A stretch of 61,547 bases of DNA, taken from Anabaenopsis elenkinii CCIBt3563 (GTDB lineage: Bacteria > Cyanobacteriota > Cyanobacteriia > Cyanobacteriales > Nostocaceae). The DNA lies in NCBI RefSeq assembly GCF_015245355.1, contig NZ_CP063311.1, forward strand, positions 2,289,437 through 2,350,983, in the 5' to 3' direction. A program made the position numbers and the translations under genes. The first letter of the stretch is position 1; every line of letters starts with the position of its first letter. The notes under the pieces were generated by a model. That model ran no database searches. It had not been told where the DNA came from and was given only the letters and a program-made list of their open reading frames with translations. Below are positions 18,354 to 27,624 of this stretch, piece after piece.

Positions 18354-18902
18354 TCACCTTCTTCTTCTCCTCCTAGGAGAGAGCAAACCCCGCGCCCCCT
18401 GCTTTTGCAACCGTTTATAAGCCGAACCACCCCAATCGCTCAGAGAATGACTCATCGCCCCCAACTCCAACCCCAAAAATAAAGCCAAATATTCCGTAGT
18501 GTAAACCATGAGCGATCGCCCCACAATTACACCTAAATCCCGCCAAGTCAGAGTGACAATTCCCAGGATTTCCCCCATCACCAGAATTACAATCGCTGCA
18601 AACCACAGCAAACAGCCCAGATAAATTACCCTCAGGGTTGTGCCAATAATCGGCCCGTGAGATAACATAGAGCGGTGACGCAGGTTTTTTTGATAAGGTA
18701 GCCAAATACAGCGGAAAAATCCCCAGCGTTGAAACTGACGCGAGTAAATATCTAAATCCGGTCCAAACATCAGACCGCTAAACATAAACCCCCCCGCCAC
18801 CAGCAGAGTTAAATTGCTGCTGCGAGTTTGCCACAGGGTGACCCCGGCGATCAACGGTAGACTATATAAGGTGATGCGATCGTGGGTTCTAGCAGAGGGC
18901 AT
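18354..18902 (-). CDS. DUF2227 metal-binding membrane protein
   Basis: About 182 residues with several membrane segments. The conserved polar motifs PSARTHDRIT at the start, GPDLDIYSRQFQRWG, and RHRSMLSHGPIIGT supply His/Asp residues expected to bind metal in this family of cyanobacterial proteins. I set the start at the ATG with complement at 18900-18902, since the family begins MPSARTHD; an upstream ATG would add 29 unrelated residues. The protein ends in SPRRRRRR, coded by a run of CGC/AGA-type triplets. Function is unknown. Confidence 0.85.
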   Translation of the reverse strand: MPSARTHDRITLYSLPLIAGVTLWQTRSSNLTLLVAGGFMFSGLMFGPDLDIYSRQFQRWGFFRCIWLPYQKNLRHRSMLSHGPIIGTTLRVIYLGCLLWFAAIVILVMGEILGIVTLTWRDLGVIVGRSLMVYTTEYLALFLGLELGAMSHSLSDWGGSAYKRLQKQGARGLLSPRRRRRR

Positions 18903-19026
18903 ATTGCAACTGATCGCCTTTCTACACAGGATTACCGAGTTATTATTGTATGTCAAAAAAAAAATTTTCCCAAGGGGTTGCGCAATCAAAATTCTTTTGC
19001 TATATTGTTTAATTGTGAGAGCAAAC

Positions 19027-19099
<73 letters not shown>

Positions 19100-19120
19100 T
19101 TTTTTTTAGTAGGTGTTTCT

Positions 19121-19150
19121 AAAGGCGTGAAATTTCACGCCTTTATTATT
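19121..19150 (+). terminator. Rho-independent terminator after tRNA-Val
   Basis: A perfect 24-base palindrome (AAAGGCGTGAAA and its complement, 19121-19144) followed by a T-rich stretch. It lies 22 bp after the tRNA. Confidence 0.8.
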
Positions 19151-19234
19151 ATTTTATCTGGGAGTGCGATCGCCTAGGAAACAACCCTCAACCACTAAAA
19201 TTATTTCCTGAGAGAAAAAACGCCGCCAAAATAA

Positions 19235-19951
19235 TTAAGAATCCAGCAAATTAAACTGTTGGAGTAACTTAGTATTTTCCGCCGTCAGCAACTCTCGCAG
19301 GTCATCAACTTCATTTAAGATTTTCACCTCCCGCGCATATTCTTCTTGGATGATTCCCAAATATCGCTGACGCTGTTCCTCAGTTTGAGAATGGTCAAGC
19401 ATATGTAGAGCCAAATTGATATTAGAAAGAGGGTCCCGTAATTCCTGAGATAATTTCTCTAACAAATTACCTCTAATATCCGATAGTTGGCGAGAAACTT
19501 GTAAATTTGTATCATTTTCTTTGATTTCCTGTTGCAGTTGTTCTATTTTATCGTGATCATCCACATGCTGCTGTGTAGATAATGCTTGTCTTTGTAACCT
19601 TGCTTTCACTGCTTGTAAGATTTCCCCTGGTTCAAAAGGTTTAGTAATGTAATCGTCTGCGCCTAAATTCATCCCTTGGCGCAAATCTTCCCGGTGGGCT
19701 TTAGCAGTGAGAAAAATTAACGGAATATTGGCCGTATGAGGATAATTTCGCAGTTTTTTTAACACCTGAAAACCGTCCATACCAGGGAGCATAATATCAC
19801 AAAGAATTAAATCAGGAGATTTAACCCTAGCTAAATGTAAGCCTTCTGAACCATCAGCAGCAGTGATCACCGAAAATTCACCTAATACTAGAATTTCTGC
19901 AATATTTAAACGAATTTGCTCCTCATCTTCAATAACTAAAATCAAACTCAT
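19235..19951 (-). CDS. Response regulator with degenerate histidine-kinase-like helix pair
   Basis: About 238 residues. The N-terminal receiver domain (1-120) is complete: acidic pocket IEDEE (7-11), phospho-acceptor Asp52 in LCDIMLPGMDG, FLTAK and the lysine in ITKPFEPGE. A coiled-coil (about 125-155) follows, then a segment resembling a histidine-kinase dimerisation domain, EKLSQELRDPLSNINLALHM. At the position where kinases have SHELRTPL, the phospho-accepting His is Gln, and no ATP-binding domain follows. It may therefore dimerise through a four-helix bundle or dock onto a kinase. No HTH or enzymatic output is present. No partner kinase is adjacent. Confidence 0.88.
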   Translation of the reverse strand: MSLILVIEDEEQIRLNIAEILVLGEFSVITAADGSEGLHLARVKSPDLILCDIMLPGMDGFQVLKKLRNYPHTANIPLIFLTAKAHREDLRQGMNLGADDYITKPFEPGEILQAVKARLQRQALSTQQHVDDHDKIEQLQQEIKENDTNLQVSRQLSDIRGNLLEKLSQELRDPLSNINLALHMLDHSQTEEQRQRYLGIIQEEYAREVKILNEVDDLRELLTAENTKLLQQFNLLDS

Positions 19952-20235
19952 AAGTCCCAACCCCAGGAATTAACCATTTATTTATAATAGTAACCATTTG
20001 TTTTCATAACTCACAGATTTAAATTTTATAACTGGGTTTTAGCCCTGATAAAATCCCGAAATTCCTCAAATATTGCCAGAATATTCTTCTTGATTCCGAA
20101 CTGGAAAATCTAGTTAGGGACGTAATGAAGTTTGAGTATAATTAGTAACACATATTTTGATTGAGAAAGCCAAATGTCACAGGGGGACAGTTTTTTGATA
20201 GTATAGTAAATCTGACTGGTTTAATAACGATTTTT

Positions 20236-21639
20236 ATGAGCAAAGGCACCCTGTTTGATAAAGTTTGGAACTTACACACCGTTGGAACACTTCCCTCAGG
20301 GCTGACACAATTATTTATCGGACTGCACTTAATCCATGAGGTCACTAGTCCCCAAGCCTTTGCTATGTTGCAAGAGAGGGGACTAAAGGTATTGTTTCCA
20401 CAGCGAACCATAGCCACAGTAGACCACATCGTACCTACAGATAACCAGTCCCGGCCATTTATCGATGGCTTGGCAGAAGAGATGATTCAAGCTTTAGAAC
20501 AAAACTGCCAAGCAAATAATATCACCTTTCATAATATCGGTTCTGGTAATCAAGGTATAGTCCACGTCATCGCCCCAGAACAAGGATTAACCCAACCAGG
20601 AATGACGATCGCTTGTGGGGATAGTCACACATCTAGTCATGGTGCATTTGGTGCGATCGCCTTTGGTATTGGTACAAGCCAAGTTCGGGATGTTTTAGCT
20701 TCCCAAACTCTGGCTTTATCAAAATTGAAAGTACGCAAAATAGAAGTCAATGGGACTTTAAACCCCGGTGTTTACGCCAAAGATGTCATCCTCCACATTA
20801 TTCGCCAACTGGGTGTAAAAGGTGGTGTAGGTTACGCCTATGAATATGCAGGTACCACCTTTGCACAAATGAACATGGAAGAACGGATGACCGTTTGTAA
20901 CATGGCCATTGAAGGCGGTGCGAGATGCGGTTATGTCAACCCCGACCAAGTCACCTATGATTACTTAAAGGGTAGAGACTTCGCCCCCACATGTGCGCAA
21001 TGGGAGGAAGCCGTAACTTGGTGGGAGTCTATCAAGAGTGATGCTGATGCAGAATATGATGATGTGGTAGTTTTCAACGCCGCGGATATTGCTCCCACAG
21101 TCACCTGGGGAATTACCCCCGGTCAAGGTATCGGTGTCAATGAACTGATACCCAAACCAGAAGAACTACCCGAAGAGGACCGCTTTGTCGCCGAAGAAGC
21201 TTACAAATACATGGATTTATTCCCCGGTCAACCCATCAAAGGGACTAAAATTGATGTCTGCTTTATTGGTAGTTGCACCAACGGCAGAATTAGTGACCTG
21301 CGGGAAGCTGCTAAAATCGCCCAAGGTCGTCACGTTGCACAGGGAGTTAAGGCCTTTGTAGTCCCCGGTTCAGAACGGGTGAAACAAGAAGCGGAAGCTG
21401 AAGGACTCCATCACATCTTTGCACAAGCTGGATTTGAATGGCGTGAACCCGGATGTTCCATGTGCCTAGCTATGAACCCCGACAAACTCCAAGGTAGACA
21501 AATCAGCGCCTCCTCTTCCAACCGCAACTTTAAAGGTAGACAAGGGTCATCCTCTGGTCGCACATTACTCATGAGTCCCGCCATGGTCGCCACTGCTGCT
21601 ATTCAAGGGGAAGTTGCAGACGTGCGCGAACTGCTATAA
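20236..21639 (+). CDS. leuC: 3-isopropylmalate dehydratase large subunit
   Basis: Isomerises 2- to 3-isopropylmalate with LeuD in leucine synthesis. 467 residues of the aconitase family, with the [4Fe-4S] ligands in IGSCTNGR and CSMC ([14 protein letters not shown]) and the substrate motif [21 protein letters not shown] start at ATG 20236 ([11 protein letters not shown]), the family N-terminus; an upstream in-frame start would add 25 residues without homology. leuD follows after 44 bp, so the two form an operon. Confidence 0.97.
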   Translation: MSKGTLFDKVWNLHTVGTLPSGLTQLFIGLHLIHEVTSPQAFAMLQERGLKVLFPQRTIATVDHIVPTDNQSRPFIDGLAEEMIQALEQNCQANNITFHNIGSGNQGIVHVIAPEQGLTQPGMTIACGDSHTSSHGAFGAIAFGIGTSQVRDVLASQTLALSKLKVRKIEVNGTLNPGVYAKDVILHIIRQLGVKGGVGYAYEYAGTTFAQMNMEERMTVCNMAIEGGARCGYVNPDQVTYDYLKGRDFAPTCAQWEEAVTWWESIKSDADAEYDDVVVFNAADIAPTVTWGITPGQGIGVNELIPKPEELPEEDRFVAEEAYKYMDLFPGQPIKGTKIDVCFIGSCTNGRISDLREAAKIAQGRHVAQGVKAFVVPGSERVKQEAEAEGLHHIFAQAGFEWREPGCSMCLAMNPDKLQGRQISASSSNRNFKGRQGSSSGRTLLMSPAMVATAAIQGEVADVRELL

Positions 21640-21683
21640 CAGCCCCACCCATCCCCCCGCTGTAGTCACAAAAACTCAAAATT

Positions 21684-22277
21684 ATGGTCAGTGAAGTTAA
21701 AAAAATTTCAGGTCGCGGTATAATCCTTATAGGCGATGATATAGATACAGACAGAATTATCCCAGCTCGTTATTTAAAAGCCATTACCTTTGATGGCTTG
21801 GGCGAGGGCGTATTCATCGATGACCGCACCGCATTAAAAGGTGAACACCCCTTTGACCAACCCCAATATCAAGGGGCAAATGTGTTAATCGTTAACCGCA
21901 ACTTCGGCTGTGGTTCATCACGAGAACACGCCCCCCAAGCGATCGCTAAATGGGGAATTCAAGCTTTAATAGGGGAAAGTTTCGCCGAAATCTTTTTTGG
22001 TAACTGTGTTGCCATGGGCATACCTTGCGTTACTGCCGATGCTCCTACTGTCAAAAAGCTGCAAGATTTGGTCAGCGCCCATCCCCAAGCTCCTGTCACA
22101 GTTAACTTGGAAACTTTAGAAGTATCTGTCGATGATTTTACCACACAAGTTACTATGAGTCAAGGCACTCGCAGCACCTTTATTGCTGGTACATGGGATG
22201 CTTGCGGTCAGTTAGTGGCTCAGGCTGAGGCAATTCAGGCTACAGCGGCTCAACTACCTTATCTAACCTGGGTTTAA
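21684..22277 (+). CDS. leuD: 3-isopropylmalate dehydratase small subunit
   Basis: The swivelling small subunit, 197 residues, paired with LeuC. Signature elements are [16 protein letters not shown] near the N-terminus and [15 protein letters not shown], the substrate-binding loop, and [15 protein letters not shown]. Co-transcribed with leuC. It ends 2 bp before the tRNA-Ser on the other strand. Confidence 0.97.
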   Translation: MVSEVKKISGRGIILIGDDIDTDRIIPARYLKAITFDGLGEGVFIDDRTALKGEHPFDQPQYQGANVLIVNRNFGCGSSREHAPQAIAKWGIQALIGESFAEIFFGNCVAMGIPCVTADAPTVKKLQDLVSAHPQAPVTVNLETLEVSVDDFTTQVTMSQGTRSTFIAGTWDACGQLVAQAEAIQATAAQLPYLTWV

Positions 22278-22278
22278 A

Positions 22279-22363
22279 CGGAGAGGGGGGGATTCGAACC
22301 CCCGTTGAGTTTCCCCAAAACGCATTTCGAGTGCGTCACCATCAACCACTCGGACACCTCTCC
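22279..22363 (-). tRNA. trnS: tRNA-Ser (anticodon CGA)
   Basis: A class II tRNA of 85 nt. On the minus strand the acceptor stem GGAGAGG pairs with CCTCTCC, the D-arm is TGTCCGAGTGGT, the anticodon loop is CTCGAAA between ACGCA and TGCGT, a long variable arm follows, and the T-arm is GGGGGTTCGAATCCCCC. The anticodon CGA reads TCG. CCA is not encoded. Confidence 0.96.
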
Positions 22364-22500
22364 CGGTAATATATGCAATGGCGGTAAATCTGTCAGCCTG
22401 GGCGCGGTTATGGGCGGTTAATTATTACCCGCCGGTGTTTCTCCCAGGAGTTGACCAGATACCATTACTTATCATAGCACCTCCAGCCATTTCTGTACCC

Positions 22501-23610
22501 CTAAGTTAAAACTAAATTATCCCGATGAATCACAGTTTCAGCACCTACATAGCCCAAAATTGTGCAAATTTCCCGAGAATGACAGCCGCGAATCTTTTCT
22601 AACTCCTCACTGCTGTAGTTGACAAGACCTCTGGCGATTTCCGTTCCCTGGTGGTCGCATAACTGTACCGCATCTTGGGCCTCAAAGTTTCCTTCTACTG
22701 TTTTAATCCCCGCTGCTAACAAGGATTTCCCCCCCTGGGCGATCGCGGCGATCGCCCCTGTATCCAGGTATAATTTTCCCACTGGGACTAGACCGTAAGC
22801 AATCCAACGTTTACGAGCCGAAGTTGGTTCTGGTTGTGGTTGAAAGTGAGTCCCCAGGGGTTCCCCTGCGAGAATCTTCTCTATATTATGGGGAAATCTT
22901 CCTTGAGTAATTACCGTTCGCACCCCCGCCGCGATCGCGATCCTCGCAGCGGAAATTTTAGTTACCATCCCCCCAGTCCCCCATTGAGACCCTTGAGCAC
23001 CGGTTTGTATTTGTAATGCTGCTAGTTCTTGAAGGTTATTCACCAAAGATATGGGCTGCGCATCTGGTACACAACGGGGATCTGCTGAATATAACCTGTC
23101 TACATCGGTGAGGATGAATAACCAATCTGCTTCTACTAAACTCGCTACCAATGCTGAGAGGGTATCATTGTCGCCAAATTTCAACTCCTCTACTGCCACT
23201 GTATCATTTTCATTGACTACAGGAATTACACCCAGTGCCAAGAGTTCCGCAAAGGTATTATAGACATTCAAATAATGGCTACGCTGTACTAAGTCGCTAC
23301 GGGTGAGTAACACCTGAGCAATGGGCTGGGATAATGTAGTAAATAAATCATCATATATCCGCATTAACCTTCCTTGTCCCACTGCTGCTACTGCTTGTTT
23401 GAGAGCCATGGCTTTAGGACGTTCAGTTAAACCCAATCTAGCACAACCTACTCCCACCGCCCCAGAGGAAACTAAAATCACCCTATGCCCTTGCTGTCTC
23501 AAATGGCACAGTGTTTCTGCTAAACTGGCGATGGTGGAAAGTGCTAGCTGTCCCGTTTCTGGTTGGGTGAGGCTAGAAGTGCCGATTTTAACAACAATCG
23601 TCTTGCTCAT
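22501..23610 (-). CDS. proB: Glutamate 5-kinase
   Basis: Phosphorylates glutamate to gamma-glutamyl phosphate, the first and usually feedback-inhibited step of proline synthesis. 369 residues: amino-acid kinase domain (about 1-255) with [42 protein letters not shown] substrate loop and [13 protein letters not shown]; a C-terminal PUA domain (about 275-355). Last gene of a minus-strand run from 26887. Confidence 0.96.
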   Translation of the reverse strand: MSKTIVVKIGTSSLTQPETGQLALSTIASLAETLCHLRQQGHRVILVSSGAVGVGCARLGLTERPKAMALKQAVAAVGQGRLMRIYDDLFTTLSQPIAQVLLTRSDLVQRSHYLNVYNTFAELLALGVIPVVNENDTVAVEELKFGDNDTLSALVASLVEADWLFILTDVDRLYSADPRCVPDAQPISLVNNLQELAALQIQTGAQGSQWGTGGMVTKISAARIAIAAGVRTVITQGRFPHNIEKILAGEPLGTHFQPQPEPTSARKRWIAYGLVPVGKLYLDTGAIAAIAQGGKSLLAAGIKTVEGNFEAQDAVQLCDHQGTEIARGLVNYSSEELEKIRGCHSREICTILGYVGAETVIHRDNLVLT

Positions 23611-23631
23611 TGATAATTTTCGTTAAAATTT

Positions 23632-23673
23632 GTAAAGCGCCGCACCTTGTCTAGATCAAGGACGACGCTTTAC
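23632..23673 (-). terminator. Long hairpin between yqeG and proB
   Basis: An interrupted stem: GTAAAGCG pairs with CGCTTTAC (8 bp) and inside it CCTTG pairs with CAAGG around TCTAGAT. It lies just upstream of the proB start on the minus strand, followed there by an AAATTTT run. It may be a terminator or attenuator for transcription coming from yqeG; the role is inferred from shape and position only. Confidence 0.45.
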
Positions 23674-23808
23674 GGGTTTATTTTTATTTATTATGGCCTA
23701 GGGTCTTTATTTAGGCGACCCCATATTATTAATTATTATTATCACCGATGAAGAAGTCTTTCATGTTTTTCTTAATTATTTCTTTATATTTACTTTAGCG
23801 ACGAGTTC

Positions 23809-24354
23809 TCAACTTTTGTGAACTTTTGTTTCTTTAGGGGTGATCCTAGCTCCCAATACTTCCGATAACCAGACCTCAAAATTGCGGACAGGATGAGAGC
23901 GCAGAGCTACATCGGGATGAACAATCGGCTCTACTAAAATAGTGAACATTCCCAAACGATTACCTGCTAAGACATCGGTAAACAAGCGATCGCCCACCAT
24001 TCCCACTTGCTGCACAGGGAGATTCATTCCCGTGAGTGCGGCTCTAATTTTCCGTCGGGACGGCTTGGCCGCACCTAAATAATATGGTAGATTGAGGGAT
24101 CGGGCTATCCCACCGATGCGGGATTCACTCAGATTATTACTTACCAAGCACAACTGTGTATCTCTACGTACTCCCTCTACCCACTCTTGTAATTCTGGGG
24201 AAGCTAGCCCCACCCGCAAAGGTACCAAGGTTTCATCCACATCCAACACCAGCCCCCTCAGCCCATATTGTTGAATCATTTCAGATGTGAGGTTTAATAC
24301 AGAACCAGATATAATCAAATCGGGCTGTAAGAGCTTATTCCAAGTCATAGTCAA
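23809..24354 (-). CDS. YqeG-family HAD-IIIA phosphatase
   Basis: 181 residues of the haloacid dehalogenase superfamily, YqeG group. Motif I is LDVDETLVP (with the two catalytic aspartates), motif II is VSNN, motif III is the lysine of AAKPSR, and motif IV is GDRLFTDVLAGNR. Members are small phosphatases; plant and cyanobacterial relatives include phosphatidylglycerophosphate phosphatases, so a membrane-lipid role is possible. It sits between DUF3727 and proB, an order that recurs in cyanobacteria as I recall it. Confidence 0.9.
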   Translation of the reverse strand: MTMTWNKLLQPDLIISGSVLNLTSEMIQQYGLRGLVLDVDETLVPLRVGLASPELQEWVEGVRRDTQLCLVSNNLSESRIGGIARSLNLPYYLGAAKPSRRKIRAALTGMNLPVQQVGMVGDRLFTDVLAGNRLGMFTILVEPIVHPDVALRSHPVRNFEVWLSEVLGARITPKETKVHKS

Positions 24355-24424
24355 ATTTAATTCAAATCACAACTATTTTACGCCAACTGTAGTTACCCCC
24401 CCATCAGCACCAATCGACCTTAGC

Positions 24425-24997
24425 CTATTCCACCTCATTAAAAAGTTGTTCTTCTAACAGTGGTTGTACCTTTTTAAATTCTTCCGGGGAAAGTAATTGA
24501 GGTTCTCCCGTATTGGAAATGCGAGCAAAAAACAGGAGAGGGTCTAGGGGCGTATAAATTGCATACTCTTGACCTTGATCATAGAAATTAGCCAGTAGCT
24601 GTAATTGTTCCGGTTCCAAGTTCTCATCTTCATCTTCGATTTCCAAAGTAAAAATCTCCGACTCTTCCACCGGTGGTAAATCACCAGACACTGTCAGAGC
24701 ATAAGCAGTATGCTTGACGATCAAATTTTGTTCAGCCAAAACCGCTTGAGCAGTACCTAAAATTTGGCTAATCACAGCATCATCATCTATCAAAATCGCC
24801 TGTTCATCATCATCATCACCTTGCCAAGCAAAAATTTCTATAGGTGAGTCCACAGGGAGAAGTAAAACATATTCTTGTCCTTCTACCTCCAGGGAATGTT
24901 CAACATAACATTCTAGGCTGCGCCCCCTGTCATCGGTAAGGGTGATGGAACCTGCATGAGCATGATCATTTTCTTCAGGAAATGGAGAGGAAAACAT
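24425..24997 (-). CDS. DUF3727 domain-containing protein
   Basis: A 190-residue acidic protein. The N-terminal third resembles DUF1292 (SITLTDDRGRSLECYVEHSL, YVLLLPVDSP) and the C-terminal part the cyanobacterial/plastid DUF3727 (LLANFYDQGQEYAIYTPLDPLLFFA). The middle is very rich in Asp and Glu. Function is unknown. It lies in the ruvX-yqeG-proB run. Confidence 0.88.
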   Translation of the reverse strand: MFSSPFPEENDHAHAGSITLTDDRGRSLECYVEHSLEVEGQEYVLLLPVDSPIEIFAWQGDDDDEQAILIDDDAVISQILGTAQAVLAEQNLIVKHTAYALTVSGDLPPVEESEIFTLEIEDEDENLEPEQLQLLANFYDQGQEYAIYTPLDPLLFFARISNTGEPQLLSPEEFKKVQPLLEEQLFNEVE

Positions 24998-25122
24998 AGC
25001 ACCAGTGTAAAACTTTATAAATAGCAGTAGATATACAAATGTCTTTACTATTTATTGACCAATTCAGTCAAGAAAAGAGCTTCAGAAATCGATATCAGTC
25101 TTAGAGACCCAATTCAGAATAT

Positions 25123-25148
25123 CACGTAAACAGGTCACGTAAACAGGT
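25123..25148. repeat. Tandem 13-bp direct repeat
   Basis: CACGTAAACAGGT occurs twice head to tail in the 161-bp gap between ruvX and the DUF3727 gene. It could be a regulator site or a replication-slippage product. Confidence 0.7.
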
Positions 25149-25158
25149 ATGAATGCCC

Positions 25159-25662
25159 TCAGGCTAACACGGAACCCTGGCAGTTAGCCCGTCTAGTGTC
25201 AAGCCATTGTTGTAAAATCAAAGCTGCCGCCTTGCGGTCAATTAAACCTTTATGGCGTGATGGCGAGACATTTTCAGCGATTAACAGTTGTTCGGCTTGA
25301 AAAGAAGTTAATCGCTCATCGACATATTCCACTGGTAACTGCACAGCTTTCGCCAATTTTTTGGCAAATTTCAACACATGACGGGCCTGGAATCCTAAAG
25401 TCCCATCCATAGAGTAAGGTAAACCCATGACCAGGACTTGCACCTGACGGTCATTGACGATGTCACGGATTTGCTGGACATCCCTTTCAAAGGATGTCCG
25501 TTCAATGGTGGTCAGTCCCCTAGCGATCAAACCCGTACCATCGCACCCTGCTACACCAATCCGCTTGCGACCAAAATCTAATCCCAATGCTGAAATAAAC
25601 GGTTGTGGTTGCTCTTGGGGCGTCAAACTAGTTCTCCTGTTTTGGCTGCTCTGTGGATTCAT
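25159..25662 (-). CDS. ruvX: Holliday junction resolvase-like protein RuvX/YqgF
   Basis: 167 residues with an RNase H-like fold: ALGLDFGRKRIGVAG carries the first catalytic Asp, YVDERLTSFQAEQLL the Glu, and DRKAAALILQQWLD the last Asp. Members process 16S rRNA 3' ends and Holliday-like junctions. The listed start overlaps the upstream acetyltransferase gene by 35 bp; a TTG at codon 13 would remove the overlap, and either is possible. Confidence 0.92.
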   Translation of the reverse strand: MNPQSSQNRRTSLTPQEQPQPFISALGLDFGRKRIGVAGCDGTGLIARGLTTIERTSFERDVQQIRDIVNDRQVQVLVMGLPYSMDGTLGFQARHVLKFAKKLAKAVQLPVEYVDERLTSFQAEQLLIAENVSPSRHKGLIDRKAAALILQQWLDTRRANCQGSVLA

Positions 25663-26887
25663 GAATCGGCAATGCTTCCATACTCAAATTATCGCACTTA
25701 AAGGTTATAGGTTCTGATTTGATTGGTGCCGAACTGTCTGATGGTGATTGGTTGGTTGGTCTTACCCATGACATCCCACCTGGTATAGGTTTACGCGCCG
25801 GTTGTAAACCTTGCAGCACCCCACTCCACTGAATTCCTTCTAAGGAAACAAATTTCGACTCCCGTAACTTATGCCAAACTGAGCGAGACATCACCAGAGT
25901 ATGTTCTATACGCTTGGCCCCAATGCGTTCTAAATACTCTTCTCGTTCAGCTTGGTAGTCTGAGGATGCTAATTGTAAACCTTGTTGGGGGAAATCTTGG
26001 ACAATTCGCGCTAATTGCGAAAGCAACTCTGGATATAGCCAGGTATAAGCGGGGTGAACTGTCAGGGTCGCCACATGGGGAGTTTCGCCTTTGCGGTCTA
26101 GTTGGACTTGAAAATACCCGATAGCTGCTTTACGTTGGGGTTCAAACACATAGCCACTCACCACTTCCGTTTTTGTCAACCACTGCTTCACAGCATCAGC
26201 TAGAGCGCCCAACAGACTAGTTTTAAAGTCCCGTGTATTGCGGTCAAATACCTGACGCACTAAAGGAGGCATTGATGCTGTATCTAACTGATAGAGTAAT
26301 TGAGCATCGGCATTACTTACAGGCAAAAGATTAGGCAAGTCGGGCTCTGCTTGGGCTAATACAGCCAGTAATTGCGGTTCAATTTCCCAGTAGGTCATTT
26401 CCGCCAGGCGCTGAAATCCATTGTGCCGATATAGTGCTAAAGCATCTTTATCATTAATATTAACTTCTAATAACCAAGTTCGAGCTTCTAAAATCGATTC
26501 AAAGCAATGGCGCAACAGTTGCGAGCCTACTCCTTGTTTATCCAAGGATTTGGCCAGCATTACCCGGTCAATTCGCCATGTACTACGTGTACGGTTGAAA
26601 GGTGATACTTGAATCATTCCTAACATTAGTCGCCCCTGTTCTGCTACGTAGGCACAGAAACGGTACTTCAATGGGTTAGGAAACCAACTCAAAAATTTGA
26701 GTAATCCATACCAACGCCGTAACCATTGCATCTGGTTAATGACAATTTCAGCCTGTTTGGGAGTTAACTCTGATAATGAGTCTTGAGTTATTTGCTCCAT
26801 CGGGTCTAAATCCCGGTATTGGGCTGGACGGATGACAACGCTGAGGTTTCGAGGAAGTAATGAATTCATCTTAATTAGATCTGCCAT
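25628..26887 (-). CDS. GNAT-family N-acetyltransferase
   Basis: A 419-residue protein with an N-terminal GNAT domain (about 15-180): VIRPAQYRDLDPMEQI, then LGMIQVSPF, the acetyl-CoA pocket SLDKQGVGSQLLRHCFE, and LEVNINDKDALALYRHNGFQ. The C-terminal 200 residues look like a second, diverged GNAT half (GYFQVQLDRKGETPHVATLTVHPAYTWLYPELLSQL) plus a proline-rich tail. Substrate unknown. It is the first gene of the run leading to proB. Confidence 0.85.
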   Translation of the reverse strand: MADLIKMNSLLPRNLSVVIRPAQYRDLDPMEQITQDSLSELTPKQAEIVINQMQWLRRWYGLLKFLSWFPNPLKYRFCAYVAEQGRLMLGMIQVSPFNRTRSTWRIDRVMLAKSLDKQGVGSQLLRHCFESILEARTWLLEVNINDKDALALYRHNGFQRLAEMTYWEIEPQLLAVLAQAEPDLPNLLPVSNADAQLLYQLDTASMPPLVRQVFDRNTRDFKTSLLGALADAVKQWLTKTEVVSGYVFEPQRKAAIGYFQVQLDRKGETPHVATLTVHPAYTWLYPELLSQLARIVQDFPQQGLQLASSDYQAEREEYLERIGAKRIEHTLVMSRSVWHKLRESKFVSLEGIQWSGVLQGLQPARKPIPGGMSWVRPTNQSPSDSSAPIKSEPITFKCDNLSMEALPIHESTEQPKQEN

Positions 26888-27219
26888 TTAGCCTTAACTG
26901 ACTGCTTGATGAGGAAGTGCTACGATCATCTTAACCGCTTTTCACTCCTGCCTATTGCTACCCAAGAGTGATTTTTTTAACCGATATCCCAGGGCTGGAA
27001 AAGATGAACAGCCCAAAAGACCGGCGCGACACAGATCGCATACAATCTCCGCCAGTGGCTTCAACACCTGCGTGAAAAGTTGACCAGAGGGATTATTGCT
27101 TCTCCTGAGTATGCAGTACTATGCAGTAATTGTGGTGCTAAAGGGCAAAAATCTTTAACGATATATTCAACAACCTGATTTCAGCCGCCAAGGTAACCGC
27201 GCTGCAAATTTCTCTATTT
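26888..27219. other. Intergenic region with a short open frame lacking a start
   Basis: 332 bp. On the plus strand a frame from about 27010 to a TGA near 27177 reads like protein (YNLRQWLQHLREKLTRGI, then SPEYAVLCSNCGAKGQ) but has no good start codon. It may be a gene remnant. No known family is recognised. Confidence 0.35.
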
Positions 27220-27477
27220 TTACAGCCCTTTTCGGGAAATTAGCTTCTCAAAGTCCGCTTGAGTTTGGTGTAGAAGTTGCTCTCGGCTATCTGCAACTGA
27301 AAGTGTCTCCTTGAGTGTGGGAACCAGATTGCGGGCTTGTAGAGTCATATGAAGTTGCAAGTGAGCAACATATTCGCTGAAATCTTCATTGTGTACAACT
27401 GCGCCCATTGAGATATTTGATTCCACTGTCACTTGGTTCTCCTTCTCTTCTTTGGTGTGGCCATGTCTTGACATCAT
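27220..27477 (-). CDS. Small conserved-looking hypothetical protein
   Basis: 85 residues, soluble and largely helical, with a His-rich start (MMSRHGHTKEEK) and a body HNEDFSEYVAHLQLHMTLQ followed by TLKETLSVADSREQLLHQTQ. No family is recognised. Codon usage is normal and a purine-rich stretch precedes the ATG. It is divergent from sat, with about 150 bp between them. Confidence 0.55.
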   Translation of the reverse strand: MMSRHGHTKEEKENQVTVESNISMGAVVHNEDFSEYVAHLQLHMTLQARNLVPTLKETLSVADSREQLLHQTQADFEKLISRKGL

Positions 27478-27624
27478 CAGAACTTATCACATTGTTTTGC
27501 TTAACTTCTTAATCTGTAATGAAGTTTAATGTTCTTTTGGTGAAAAACTCTTTATCAACTGGTTACCAGCATTTTGATAACTTAGTAAATAGTTTGAAAC
27601 AATCGCACTTACAAGAAAAAGGGG

